Assembly: GCF_035658495.1 (NCBI RefSeq)
Contig: NZ_CP141945.1
Coordinates: 1,244,001 to 1,308,000 of the forward strand
DNA from: Novosphingobium sp. RL4
GTDB taxonomy: Bacteria > Pseudomonadota > Alphaproteobacteria > Sphingomonadales > Sphingomonadaceae
Reading direction: 5' to 3'
DNA length: 64,000 nt
The first letter of the stretch is position 1. Each line of letters starts with the position of its first letter. The position numbers and the translations under genes were made by a program. This document shows positions 7,883 through 15,749 of the stretch, piece after piece. The notes under the pieces are model-generated. The model saw only the letters and a program-made list of their open reading frames with translations, was not told the DNA's origin and did no database searches.

Positions 7883-9310
7883 TTACATTCCAAGCGCTTC
7901 GAGCCGCTCGATCTCCTCGCGATAGGGGCGGATGGCGCGGTAGATGCACAGCGTCGCCAGCGGCAGCAGGACCACGGCGGTGATCTCCAGCGCCAGCCAG
8001 AGCTTCGCCGGATCGACCACGATGTATTGCGCGACCAGACCGATCACGAAGCTGCCCATCGCCCCGAAGAACGTGAACATGAACAGGTAGATCGCCGTCA
8101 CCTGGCCGCGCATGGCATTGGGCGCCACGCGCTGAATCGCGGCGTTCTGCGGCACCGCCCCGGCAATCCCGAACATCGCGCCAAAGGACATGACGAGGAT
8201 CGAGAGCAGCCCGGTCGGCATCAGCGGCGCCAGGATCGAGCAGACCGTCACCACCGCAAAGCAGATGAAGGCGGCGCGCACGTTGGCGTCCTTGTGGCGC
8301 CTGGCCAGCCATTCGACGAAAATACCGCCCAGCAGCAGCCCGAGCAGCGAGGAAACCAGCACGGTCACGGACGTTACCGCGCCGATCTGCGCCTCGTTCC
8401 AGCCATAAGTGCGGATCAGGAACGGCACGCGCCAGAAGGCGAGGCCGAAGCTCTCCAGCGCGCTGAGCGCAAGGCCGAGGAACAGCGGATAATAGACCCG
8501 GCGGTTGGCGCGGATCGCCTTGGCGGCATCGAGGCCGGTGAAGGTCATGACGCGGCGGGCGAGCGTCGCCCCCTCGGGGATCTGCGATGCGATGTCGTGA
8601 CGGACCAACCGCTGCGGCTCACGCACGGTCAGGAACAGCAGGGCGATGAGAAAGGCGGGCATCCCGATCCACACCAGTATCCACTGCCAGCCCAGGATGC
8701 GCAGCGGGCCGAGGTCGGTCGGCGCCCAGTGCGCGGTCAGGGCGATGAGCTGGCCGCCCACCAGCGGGCCGAGCGTCGATCCGCCGATGAAGCCGAATTG
8801 CAGGATCGCGAAGGCGCGGGTGATCTTTTTGGGCGGGAACATGTCCGCGATAAGCGAATAGGACGAGGGCGCATGGGCCGATCCGCCTGCCGCAAGGAAC
8901 ACGCGGCTGCCCACGAACTGGGTGAAGGTCTGCGCGATCCCGCCCAGCATCGTGACGAACCCGATCACCGTGACCCCGCCTGCCAGCACATATTTGCGCG
9001 GCCAGATATCGGCGAGCCGGGCCAGCGGGATGCCGACGAAGAGATAGCAGATGATGCTGGCGGGCCCGGCCAGGAAGCCGAGCTGCGAATCGGTGAGGCC
9101 GAAGTCGGTCTTGATTCGCTCCGCCAGCATGCCGAACACGACCTGGTCGAAGAAGGTCAGGAAGGTGGCAAGGACGATCACCGTCAGCGCCCAGTAGGCC
9201 GAGGCCGAACCCGGCCAATTGCGTTCTTCCGCGCCCTGCGGGGCGGTTCCGGGCGCCGGTTCCTCGATTGGCGCGATACTGGCTGCTGCTACCGCCATGG
9301 CCTCTCCCAT
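7883..9310 (-). CDS. MFS transporter, first gene of the biaryl operon
   Basis: A 475-residue major facilitator protein with twelve predicted membrane segments and a soluble, Ala/Pro-rich N-terminal tail of about 40 residues. The cytoplasmic motif between segments 2 and 3 reads PLARLADIWPRKY. The second half begins around residue 260 after a charged loop. It resembles the spinster-like transporters that are common in sphingomonad catabolic clusters. As first gene of the leftward operon it is directly downstream of the palindrome at 9353-9373. It is not a close copy of the second MFS gene in the same operon, so the two may carry different compounds, for example dimer and monomer. Start ATG 9310 follows GAGAGG; ATG 9298 is an alternative. 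Confidence 0.85.
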   Translation of the reverse strand: MGEAMAVAAASIAPIEEPAPGTAPQGAEERNWPGSASAYWALTVIVLATFLTFFDQVVFGMLAERIKTDFGLTDSQLGFLAGPASIICYLFVGIPLARLADIWPRKYVLAGGVTVIGFVTMLGGIAQTFTQFVGSRVFLAAGGSAHAPSSYSLIADMFPPKKITRAFAILQFGFIGGSTLGPLVGGQLIALTAHWAPTDLGPLRILGWQWILVWIGMPAFLIALLFLTVREPQRLVRHDIASQIPEGATLARRVMTFTGLDAAKAIRANRRVYYPLFLGLALSALESFGLAFWRVPFLIRTYGWNEAQIGAVTSVTVLVSSLLGLLLGGIFVEWLARRHKDANVRAAFICFAVVTVCSILAPLMPTGLLSILVMSFGAMFGIAGAVPQNAAIQRVAPNAMRGQVTAIYLFMFTFFGAMGSFVIGLVAQYIVVDPAKLWLALEITAVVLLPLATLCIYRAIRPYREEIERLEALGM

Positions 9311-9352
9311 CCATCCTCTCGCCCTGTCGTCTTCGGCATAGGCTCATTCGTG

Positions 9353-9373
9353 ATTGTTAGCCTTGCATACAAT
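9353..9373. promoter_or_regulatory. Candidate MarR operator, copy 2
   Basis: The second 21-bp ATTGTnAG ... GCATACAAT palindrome, located in the 125-bp gap between the divergent MFS operon and SDR pair. It is identical to the copy at 1200-1220 over both outer arms. Its position, 43 bp from the MFS start and 63 bp from the SDR start, would let one bound dimer block both promoters. Binding is inferred. Confidence 0.6.
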
Positions 9374-9424
9374 CTCTCGATGGTGAACAAAAGAGATCAG
9401 ATTCGAAAAAAGCACATCGAGAGA
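9373..9424 (+). promoter_or_regulatory. 10-bp inverted repeat in the leader of the SDR pair
   Basis: The arms TCTCTCGATG (9373-9382) and CATCGAGAGA (9415-9424) are perfectly complementary and 32 nt apart. The right arm runs straight into GGAGAG, the ribosome binding site of the SDR gene at 9436. In the transcript this could form a stem next to the Shine-Dalgarno region; in DNA it could be a second protein site. Which of these applies is unknown. Confidence 0.4.
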
Positions 9425-9435
9425 GGAGAGAGGGC

Positions 9436-10362
9436 ATGCAGGATCTTCCGGGGAAGACCGCTTTCGTGACGGGCGGGGCCAGCGGCATCGGACTGGGAAT
9501 TGCGAAGGCGCTGCTGGGCGCGGGCATGAACGTGACCATCGCCGATATCCGGCAGGACCATCTTGACGAAGCGGTGGCCGAACTGGACGGGGGCGAGCGG
9601 GTTCTGGCGATCCGGCTGGACGTGACCGACCGTGCCGCCTTTGCCGCGGCGGCGGATCGGGCAGAGGCCAGGTTCGGCAGGATTCACCTGCTTTGCAACA
9701 ATGCCGGCGTCGCTGTCGTCGGCCCGACCGACGTTGCCACGTTTGCCGACTGGGACTGGGTAATGGGCGTCAACCTGGGCGGCACGGTCAACGGAATCGT
9801 CACGATTTTGCCCAGAATCCTGTCACATGGCGAAGGTGGGCATATCGTCAACACGGCTTCGATGTCGGCGCTCGTGCCGGCTCCGGGGACGACGATCTAC
9901 TCCTCCGGCAAGGCGGCGGTCGCCTCCATGATGGAATGCATGAGACCCGAACTGGAATCCCGCGGAGTGATCTGTTCGGCGTTCTGTCCCGGCGCGGTCC
10001 AGTCCAACATCGCGCAGGCCAGCCAGACCCGCCCCGACGCGCTTGGGGAGACCGGTTATGCCGAGGCCGACAAGGGCCGCCAGGCGGGCGGGCAGTTCTT
10101 CCACCTCTACCAGACCAAGGAGGAAGTGGGGCAGCGGGTGCTGGAGGGCATTCTCAACGACGAGCTTTACATCCTCACGCACGGAGAGTTCCTGGTGGGT
10201 GTGCGCGAGCGCGGGGAAGCCACCACGGCAGCAGTCCAGACCCAGCTTCCGGATAACGAAGAATATAAGCGTACCTTCGCAATTCTGTTCCGCAATCCGG
10301 CCATCACCGATGAGATCGCGCGCCAGAACCGCCTCCGCGCGGACCAGCGCGCCGAAGCCTGA
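9436..10362 (+). CDS. Short-chain dehydrogenase, LigD/LigL-like group
   Basis: A 308-residue classical SDR with an unusual C-terminal extension of about 50 residues. The NAD(P) motif TGGASGIG is at residues 12-19, NNAG at 88-91, and the catalytic Ser/Tyr/Lys are S142, Y155 and K159. The region WVMGVNLGGTVNGIVT and the ASQTRPDALGETGY stretch resemble the sphingomonad C-alpha dehydrogenases (LigD, LigL, LigN) that oxidise lignin aryl-ether alcohols, as far as I recall them. An Asp after strand two (IADIR) suggests preference for NAD over NADP. It begins the rightward operon of the regulon, divergent from the MFS operon, and is followed after 11 bp by a related SDR. The likely substrate is a benzylic or side-chain alcohol of a lignin dimer. 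Confidence 0.82.
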   Translation: MQDLPGKTAFVTGGASGIGLGIAKALLGAGMNVTIADIRQDHLDEAVAELDGGERVLAIRLDVTDRAAFAAAADRAEARFGRIHLLCNNAGVAVVGPTDVATFADWDWVMGVNLGGTVNGIVTILPRILSHGEGGHIVNTASMSALVPAPGTTIYSSGKAAVASMMECMRPELESRGVICSAFCPGAVQSNIAQASQTRPDALGETGYAEADKGRQAGGQFFHLYQTKEEVGQRVLEGILNDELYILTHGEFLVGVRERGEATTAAVQTQLPDNEEYKRTFAILFRNPAITDEIARQNRLRADQRAEA

Positions 10363-10373
10363 GGAGGACGCCG

Positions 10374-11276
10374 ATGAAGGATCTGGCGGGAAGAACCGCA
10401 TTCGTCACCGGCGGGGCCAACGGCGTCGGCCTTGGCCTCGCACGGACGCTGCTGGCCGAGGGCTGCAAGGTGGCCATCGCCGATGTGCGCGAGGATGCGA
10501 TTGCCGAGGCGCTGAAGACGCTGGAGAACCAGCCCGTGATCGGCGTGCCGCTCGACGTGTCCTCGCGCGGGGGCTTCGCCGAGGCGGCGGACCGGGTGGA
10601 GCGCGAGCTTGGGCCGGTGAGCCTGCTGTTCAACAATGCGGGGGTGAACCTGTTCCAGTCGATCGACGAATCTTCCTACGACGACTGGGACTGGCTGCTG
10701 GGCGTGAACCTGCACGGCGTGATCAACGGCGTGGCGACGTTCGTTCCGCGCATGAAGGAGCGCGGGCAGGGCGGGCATGTCTGCAACACGGCCTCGATGG
10801 CAGCATTCCTCGGCAGCGGGGTGCCGGGCATCTACAACACCACCAAGTTCGCGGTGCGCGGGCTCAGCGAATCCCTGCGCTACAGCCTCGCGCCGCACGG
10901 GATCGGAGTTTCGATGCTTTGCCCCGGTCTGGTGAAGACGCATATCTATGCCAGCGACGAGATCCGCCCCGAAGCGCTCAAGGCAGGGGCCAAGGCGGTG
11001 AACACGGCCTTCGTCGGCCAGCTCGAACAGGTCCATCAGGCTGGCATGGAGCCGGAAGTAATCGCGCGGCGCACCATCGATGCGGTGAAGGAGAACCGGT
11101 TCTACGTGTTTTCCCATCCCGAATTTCGCGAGGAACTGGCGGAGGTCTTTGCCGAGGTCATCAGCGAGTTCAGGGATTATCCCGCCGATCCCGGCTTCGA
11201 CGCGCGCATGAAGATCGAGGAAGGCCGCCGTGCGCGCTACAGGGAGGCGCGGGAGGCGGCCCGGCAGCCGGTGTAA
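10374..11276 (+). CDS. Short-chain dehydrogenase, LigD/LigL-like group, paired copy
   Basis: A 300-residue SDR closely similar in plan to the preceding one: TGGANGVG at 12-19, NNAG at 87-90, catalytic S141, Y154 and K158, and the same WLLGVNLHGVINGV segment. The C-terminus is again extended, ending in an Arg-rich helix. The two genes look like an old tandem duplication that has diverged, which would suit oxidation of two stereoisomers or of two alcohols on the same dimer, as known for the LigD/LigO and LigL/LigN pairs. The ribosome binding site GAGGA precedes ATG 10374. It ends 20 bp from the convergent HxlR gene. Confidence 0.82.
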   Translation: MKDLAGRTAFVTGGANGVGLGLARTLLAEGCKVAIADVREDAIAEALKTLENQPVIGVPLDVSSRGGFAEAADRVERELGPVSLLFNNAGVNLFQSIDESSYDDWDWLLGVNLHGVINGVATFVPRMKERGQGGHVCNTASMAAFLGSGVPGIYNTTKFAVRGLSESLRYSLAPHGIGVSMLCPGLVKTHIYASDEIRPEALKAGAKAVNTAFVGQLEQVHQAGMEPEVIARRTIDAVKENRFYVFSHPEFREELAEVFAEVISEFRDYPADPGFDARMKIEEGRRARYREAREAARQPV

Positions 11277-11296
11277 GGCGGAGGCGGCTGAATGTG

Positions 11297-11761
11297 TCAG
11301 TCCGCCTCGCGCGCGTCGAAACGAAGGCGGGCGCTGCGAATGACCTGCTGGCGCTGGTTCACCCAGTCGATCATGCCGCGCGCCCGGTCGCTCAGTTCCT
11401 CGCCGAGCGGGGTGAGGGCATAAGTCACGCGCGGCGGTATGTCCTCGCTCACCGTTCGTTCGGCAAAGCCGTCGCGTTCGAGCGTGCGCAGCTTGAGCGT
11501 CAGCACGCGCTGCGAAATGTCGCCTTCTTCGGAAAGGTCGCAAAGCGTGCGTCGCAGGTCGGCGTGGCGTCTTTCGCCGGTCCTGAGCACCAGCAGGATC
11601 AGCGTCGACCAGCGATCGCCCAGCAGGCCCATGACGCTGCGCACCGGGGCGTCGCGCGCGGTGCCATGCGCCTGCATGTCCGCCGCGAGTTCGGCGATGC
11701 CCCCGCGCTCCTGCTCCCCGCGCCCCTGCTCCCCGCTTTCCAATTTACCTGCATCCATCAT
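11297..11761 (-). CDS. HxlR family transcriptional regulator
   Basis: A winged-helix protein of the HxlR family, recognised by LLGDRWSTLILLVLRTGERRH, the recognition helix ISQRVLTLKLRTLE and the wing PPRVTYALTPLGEEL. These one-component regulators respond to aldehydes, thiols or redox signals and often control oxidoreductases. The start is uncertain. The frame is open to ATG 11836, only 11 bp from the divergent SDR start, which would leave no promoter. GTG 11806 follows AAAGG; ATG 11761 is used here and gives 154 residues. Just upstream, at 11768-11783, is a small hairpin, GGCAC-A6-GTGCC, that could be part of its operator. It probably controls the divergent SDR and FAD oxidoreductase operon. 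Confidence 0.85.
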   Translation of the reverse strand: MMDAGKLESGEQGRGEQERGGIAELAADMQAHGTARDAPVRSVMGLLGDRWSTLILLVLRTGERRHADLRRTLCDLSEEGDISQRVLTLKLRTLERDGFAERTVSEDIPPRVTYALTPLGEELSDRARGMIDWVNQRQQVIRSARLRFDAREAD

Positions 11762-11847
11762 CGCGAGGGCACAAAAAAGTGCCTTCTTCCTGCTGCCTTC
11801 CGACACTTTATGACCTTTGCGGGCAAGATCAATCATGGGAGAGAAAC

Positions 11848-12660
11848 ATGGCCATTGACGCCATCCGCCTCGACGGAAAAGTCGCCATCGTAACCGGCGG
11901 TGCCGGCGGGATCGGTTCCGCCACCGCGCGCCTCATGACCGCGCGGGGGGCCAGGGTCGCCATTGCCGACATCGCCTTCGACGCGGCGACCGCGCTGGCG
12001 GAGGAATTGCCCGGTGCGATCGCGGTGCCGCTCGATCTCGAGGACGAAGGCTCGATCGAGACGATGATCGCCGCCACCTTGCGCCACTTCGGACAGCTCG
12101 ATGTGCTGCACAACAATGCTGCGCTGCTCGGTCCCGAAATCGCGCGGGACGATGGCGATATCGAGGGCATGGATACCGCGCTGTGGGAGCGGACCTACCG
12201 GATCAATGTGCGCGGAACCATGATCGCCTGCCGCGCCGCGCTGCCGCACTTGCGGGAAAGCCGGGGCAACGTGGTCAACACGGTCACCAATCTGGCATTG
12301 CAGGGCCATGTCATCCAGGCCGCCTATGCCTCTTCCAAGGCGGCGGTCATCCAGATGACGCGATCCATCGCGGCCAGCCACGGCATCCACGGCATACGCT
12401 GCAATGCCGTTGCGCCGGGCATGACGATGACGCCCGCCCTGCGGGAAGCCTTCCCCCCGCCGCTTCGCAAGATGGTGGAGGACGAGACCCTGCGGGATCG
12501 GCTGGGCGAGCCCGGCGACATCGCCGAAGCGGTGGCCTTCCTCGCTTCGGAAGCGGCGCGCAACATCACGGGCCAGGTGCTCGTCGCCGATGGCGGCTGC
12601 GCCAGCCATGTCCCCGGAATCGCCCCGTTCCGCGCCTTTCTTGCGGGAGGCGAGGCATGA
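11848..12660 (+). CDS. Short-chain dehydrogenase with Thr in place of the catalytic Ser
   Basis: A 270-residue classical SDR. The cofactor motif is TGGAGGIG (residues 16-23), the Asp of IADIA suggests NAD, HNNA is at 88-91, and the YxxxK pair is Y160 and K164. Thirteen residues before the Tyr, where Ser normally stands, the sequence reads NTVTNLA, so the residue is T147 or N148. The C-terminus has the normal NITGQVLVADGG strand. ATG 11848 follows GGGAGAG. Its stop overlaps the next start (ATGA at 12657-12660), so it is translationally coupled to the FAD oxidoreductase. Substrate unknown; the enzyme is probably active, since Thr can replace Ser in some SDRs. Confidence 0.85.
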   Translation: MAIDAIRLDGKVAIVTGGAGGIGSATARLMTARGARVAIADIAFDAATALAEELPGAIAVPLDLEDEGSIETMIAATLRHFGQLDVLHNNAALLGPEIARDDGDIEGMDTALWERTYRINVRGTMIACRAALPHLRESRGNVVNTVTNLALQGHVIQAAYASSKAAVIQMTRSIAASHGIHGIRCNAVAPGMTMTPALREAFPPPLRKMVEDETLRDRLGEPGDIAEAVAFLASEAARNITGQVLVADGGCASHVPGIAPFRAFLAGGEA

Positions 12661-14240
12661 GCCAATACGATATCGTCGTCATGGGCGGAGGGCACAACGG
12701 CCTCGTTGCCGCCGCCTACATGGCCAAGGCGGGCAAGAAGGTGATCGTGCTCGAACGCAAGCCCCACTACGGCGGCGGCGTTTCCACGCGTGAGCTGATC
12801 CAGCCCGGCTTCTGGCATGACGAACACTCCAACGTGCACATCATGATTCAGGGCAACCCGATGCTGCGCGAGGACGAACTGGGCCTCTTGGGCAAGTTCG
12901 GTCTCGAATACATCTATCCCGAACTGCCCCATGCCTCGATCTGGGAAGACGGCACGATCGTGCGCTCGTGGCGCGATCTCGACCGGACTTGCGAGGAAAT
13001 CGCCATGTTCTCGCCAAGGGACGCGGAGGCCTATCGCAAGTTCGCCACCGCCTCGATGGCGGCGCTGCCCATGTTCATGTCCGGCCTCTATGCCCCGCCG
13101 TTCCCGATGGGGGCCTTCGTGGCGATGATGGACCAGTCGGACGAGGGGCGTTTCCTCCTCGATGTCATGCAGCGTTCGGCGCTCGACGTGGTGAACCAGT
13201 ACTTCGAAAGCGACCTCCTGCGCATCCACATCGTGCGCATGGTCACCGAGAACCTCCAGATGCCCGATGAACTGGGCACCGGCATGGGTGCTTTCCTGAT
13301 GCCGGGGATCATCCACGCCTATGGCTGTTCGATGCCCAGGGGCGGTTCCGGCCAGCTTTCCCACGCGCTGGTCCGCGCGATCGAGCATTTCGGCGGCGAA
13401 GTGCGGTGCAATGCCGAAGTGCGCCGGGTCGTCGTCTCGGGCGGCAAGGCGGTCGGCCTCGAACTGGTGGATGGCGAAACCTTTACCGCCAAGGACGGCG
13501 TGATCGGCGCGATTCATCCGCATGTCCTGCGCAAGTTCGTGGCCGAAACGCCCGAGCCGGTGCTCCAGCGGGCGGAGCGGGTCACCCAGTCCACCTTCTC
13601 GATCAACCTCACGCACCTGACCCTGAAGGAGCGGCTGCGGCTGAAGGTCGGCAATGAAACCAATGCCATGATGACCGAGCTGATGGACTTCTACACCATG
13701 CGCGACATGCTGCTGGAGTACGACAAGCTGCGGCGCGGCGAAGTGTCCGAACGGCTGATCGCGGGCGGGGACAACACGATCTTCGACCCCAGCCGTGCCC
13801 CCGAAGGTGCAGGCGTGTTCTACGGGGTGAACTTCGCGCCCTATGATCTCTGGCCCGGCGGTCCGGGTTCTTGGGACGAACGCAAGGAGGAGATCGCCGA
13901 CCGCGCGCTGGCGCAGTACCGGAAATTCTACGCGAACCTCGATGACGGCAACATCACCGGCCGCCTGATCCGCTCCCCCGTCGATCATGAGCGGGACAGC
14001 CCGGCCAGCTTCCTCAAGGGCGATATCCATGGCTGTGCGCCGTTCTTCTACCAGTCCGTCGCGCACCGGCCCACGCCGGACCTCGGTTCGCTCAGGGTTC
14101 CGGGGATCGAGGGGCTCTATCTCGTCGGGCCGTTCATGCATCCGGGCGGCGGGGTGTTCGGCGCGGGCCGGGCAACGGCGATCCAGATGATGGATGACCT
14201 CGATATCGAATTCGACAAGGTCTGCGCGGGAGCGGTGTGA
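12657..14240 (+). CDS. CrtI/phytoene-desaturase-like FAD oxidoreductase
   Basis: A 527-residue flavoprotein. The N-terminal dinucleotide motif is VVMGGGHNGLVAAAYMAKAG, followed by LERKPHYGGG; near the C-terminus is GLYLVGPFMHPGGGVFGAGR, which completes the FAD site in the phytoene desaturase and amine oxidase superfamily. The middle part carries a helical substrate domain. These proteins oxidise, isomerise or dehydrogenate hydrophobic or alicyclic substrates, and homologues outside carotenoid operons are common in sphingomonads with unknown substrates. No carotenoid synthesis genes are present in the window, so a catabolic role is more likely. Both neighbours overlap it by one to four bases, which places it in a tight three-gene operon. 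Confidence 0.85.
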   Translation: MSQYDIVVMGGGHNGLVAAAYMAKAGKKVIVLERKPHYGGGVSTRELIQPGFWHDEHSNVHIMIQGNPMLREDELGLLGKFGLEYIYPELPHASIWEDGTIVRSWRDLDRTCEEIAMFSPRDAEAYRKFATASMAALPMFMSGLYAPPFPMGAFVAMMDQSDEGRFLLDVMQRSALDVVNQYFESDLLRIHIVRMVTENLQMPDELGTGMGAFLMPGIIHAYGCSMPRGGSGQLSHALVRAIEHFGGEVRCNAEVRRVVVSGGKAVGLELVDGETFTAKDGVIGAIHPHVLRKFVAETPEPVLQRAERVTQSTFSINLTHLTLKERLRLKVGNETNAMMTELMDFYTMRDMLLEYDKLRRGEVSERLIAGGDNTIFDPSRAPEGAGVFYGVNFAPYDLWPGGPGSWDERKEEIADRALAQYRKFYANLDDGNITGRLIRSPVDHERDSPASFLKGDIHGCAPFFYQSVAHRPTPDLGSLRVPGIEGLYLVGPFMHPGGGVFGAGRATAIQMMDDLDIEFDKVCAGAV

Positions 14241-14476
14241 TGGTGGACAGGAAGAAGGCTCCGGTGATGCGCATCCTCGATGCGCAGGACAAGGAACTGA
14301 TGGCCGTGCGCCGGATCGAGCGGGACGGCGACAATCTGGTCATTCGCGGCAAGATCTTCGGCGCCATGCCGATGGTGGCGAAAGTCACGCCGCAGGAGGC
14401 ACGCGCGGCGCTCCGACTGCTTGACGCAAAGACGGTGCTGTTCCTGCTGAGCCTGCTGTTTCGCAGGAGCCGCTGA
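14240..14476 (+). CDS. Small conserved-type protein, 78 residues, function unknown
   Basis: A 78-residue protein starting at ATG 14240, which shares its first base with the stop codon of the FAD oxidoreductase (TGATG). It is not a family I can name. It has a strand-rich N-terminal half (MRILDAQDKELMAVRRIE, then GDNLVIRGKIFG), a helix around TPQEARAALRLL and a hydrophobic C-terminal helix VLFLLSLLF ending in RRSR. The tight coupling suggests that it works with the flavoprotein, perhaps as a subunit or anchor. Small proteins in this position next to CrtI-like enzymes merit attention because they are easily missed. Confidence 0.6.
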   Translation: MVDRKKAPVMRILDAQDKELMAVRRIERDGDNLVIRGKIFGAMPMVAKVTPQEARAALRLLDAKTVLFLLSLLFRRSR

Positions 14477-14534
14477 CAGCGCGGGGCATCGGCGGGCTCG
14501 ATAGCAGCGATCCGATTCCATGCGTTTTTCCAGG

Positions 14535-14569
14535 CTGCTCCGGCCCCCCATAAGGGGACTCCGGAGCAG
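14535..14569 (+). promoter_or_regulatory. Strong double hairpin in the leader of the VOC gene
   Basis: Outer arms CTGCTCCGG (14535-14543) and CCGGAGCAG (14561-14569) are perfectly complementary, and the 17-nt interior can add a CCCC/GGGG stem around ATAA. The structure ends 17 nt before ATG 14587. There is no T-tract after it, so it is not a standard terminator; an attenuator, an RNA-stability element or a protein site are all possible. Confidence 0.4.
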
Positions 14570-14586
14570 TCAGGATTGAAACAAGC

Positions 14587-15657
14587 ATGAGCATTCTGGG
14601 AGTTGAGAGCGTTCTGTTCGGGGTGACGGACCTGGCGGAACATACGCGGTTCTGGACCGATTTCGGCCTGCCGCTGGAAAGCGCAGGAGCGGACGAAACG
14701 GTGTTCCGCCTCGCATCGGGCAGCAGGGTCATCCTCCTGCGCCACGGCGATGCGCGCCTGCCGAGCCCCGATCCGTTTCCCGGAGACGGCCTCAAGGAAA
14801 CCGTCTGGGGCGTGGACACGGCCGACAGCCTCGAAGCGATTGCCGTCAGCCTGGCGCGCGACGTTGCCGTTTCCCGCGATGCGGACGGCGCCGTCCACGC
14901 TGTCTGCCCCGATGGTCAGCCGATTGCGCTGCGCGTGTGGGACAAGCGGGTGTTCCATTCGGAAGCGAGCCCGGTGAACACGCCCACCAGCTATCCGCGC
15001 TTCAACCAGCACCGCATCTGGCGCCGGGCTGCGATACCCAAGACGATCAATCACGTCGTGTTCTTCTCTCCCGATTATGTCGGCAGCTTCGAATTCTACG
15101 AACGCCATTTCGGCTTCCGTTATGTCGATCATTCGAAGGGCTCGGGCATCTTCGCGCGGGCGGACGGCACGTATGAGCATCATTCGATCTTCTGGGTGAA
15201 CTGCGACCTGCCTATCGCGCCCGACCACTTCAAATTCATGCACATCGCCTTCGGCATGGACGACATCGACGAAGTCATGCTGGGCGCCAACATCATGGAG
15301 CGAAAGGGCTGGAAGAACGAGAGCATGAACAGTTCGGGCGGCATATCCCGCCACCGCATTTCCAGCGCGATCTACTATTACTGCGACATGCCCGGAAAGG
15401 CGGGCGAGGCGGAGTACCACGCCGATACCGACTATCTGGACGACAACTGGGTGCCGCGCGCCTGGGATTTCCGCTTCGGCTCGCTGCTCTGGTCGAACAA
15501 TGCCCCACCGATCTTCCGGGGCGACAATATTCCCTGGGACATGGCGTTCGACGCCGATCGCGCCAGTTTCGCGCCGTTTCGCAAGACCCGGCCCGGCAAG
15601 CTCCCGGTCCATGGCAAGCTGAACGAACTGACCGAGGACGACGAGCACGCGCTTTGA
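14587..15657 (+). CDS. Two-domain VOC protein, extradiol dioxygenase-like
   Basis: A 356-residue protein made of two vicinal-oxygen-chelate modules. The N-terminal one (about 1-120) starts ILGVESVLFGVTDLAEHTRFW and has lost clear metal ligands. The C-terminal one (about 150-300) keeps candidate ligands: His in INHVVFF, His in KFMHIAFGMDD and Glu in AEYHAD. This is the arrangement of type I extradiol ring-cleavage dioxygenases, where only the C-terminal module binds Fe(II). It could therefore cleave a catechol-type ring, though the segment between modules is not one I recognise from LigZ or BphC. The ribosome binding site is weak (GGATTG), behind a strong hairpin. It could be transcribed with the upstream genes, 110 bp away, or alone. 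Confidence 0.75.
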   Translation: MSILGVESVLFGVTDLAEHTRFWTDFGLPLESAGADETVFRLASGSRVILLRHGDARLPSPDPFPGDGLKETVWGVDTADSLEAIAVSLARDVAVSRDADGAVHAVCPDGQPIALRVWDKRVFHSEASPVNTPTSYPRFNQHRIWRRAAIPKTINHVVFFSPDYVGSFEFYERHFGFRYVDHSKGSGIFARADGTYEHHSIFWVNCDLPIAPDHFKFMHIAFGMDDIDEVMLGANIMERKGWKNESMNSSGGISRHRISSAIYYYCDMPGKAGEAEYHADTDYLDDNWVPRAWDFRFGSLLWSNNAPPIFRGDNIPWDMAFDADRASFAPFRKTRPGKLPVHGKLNELTEDDEHAL

Positions 15658-15677
15658 CGGTGCGGGGCTGACGGATC

Positions 15678-15704
15678 GGCCGGCTTGCGACTTGCATGCC
15701 GGCC
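15678..15704 (+). terminator. Possible terminator after the VOC gene
   Basis: A perfect 7-bp GC stem (GGCCGGC and GCCGGCC) with a 13-nt loop starts 21 bp after the VOC stop codon. Only a weak A/T-rich stretch (GTATAAATTG) follows rather than a T-run, so termination efficiency is doubtful. Confidence 0.4.
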
Positions 15705-15749
15705 TCAGCCGTATAAATTGGAATGATAATTCTTGAATGGGAGAGGTGC

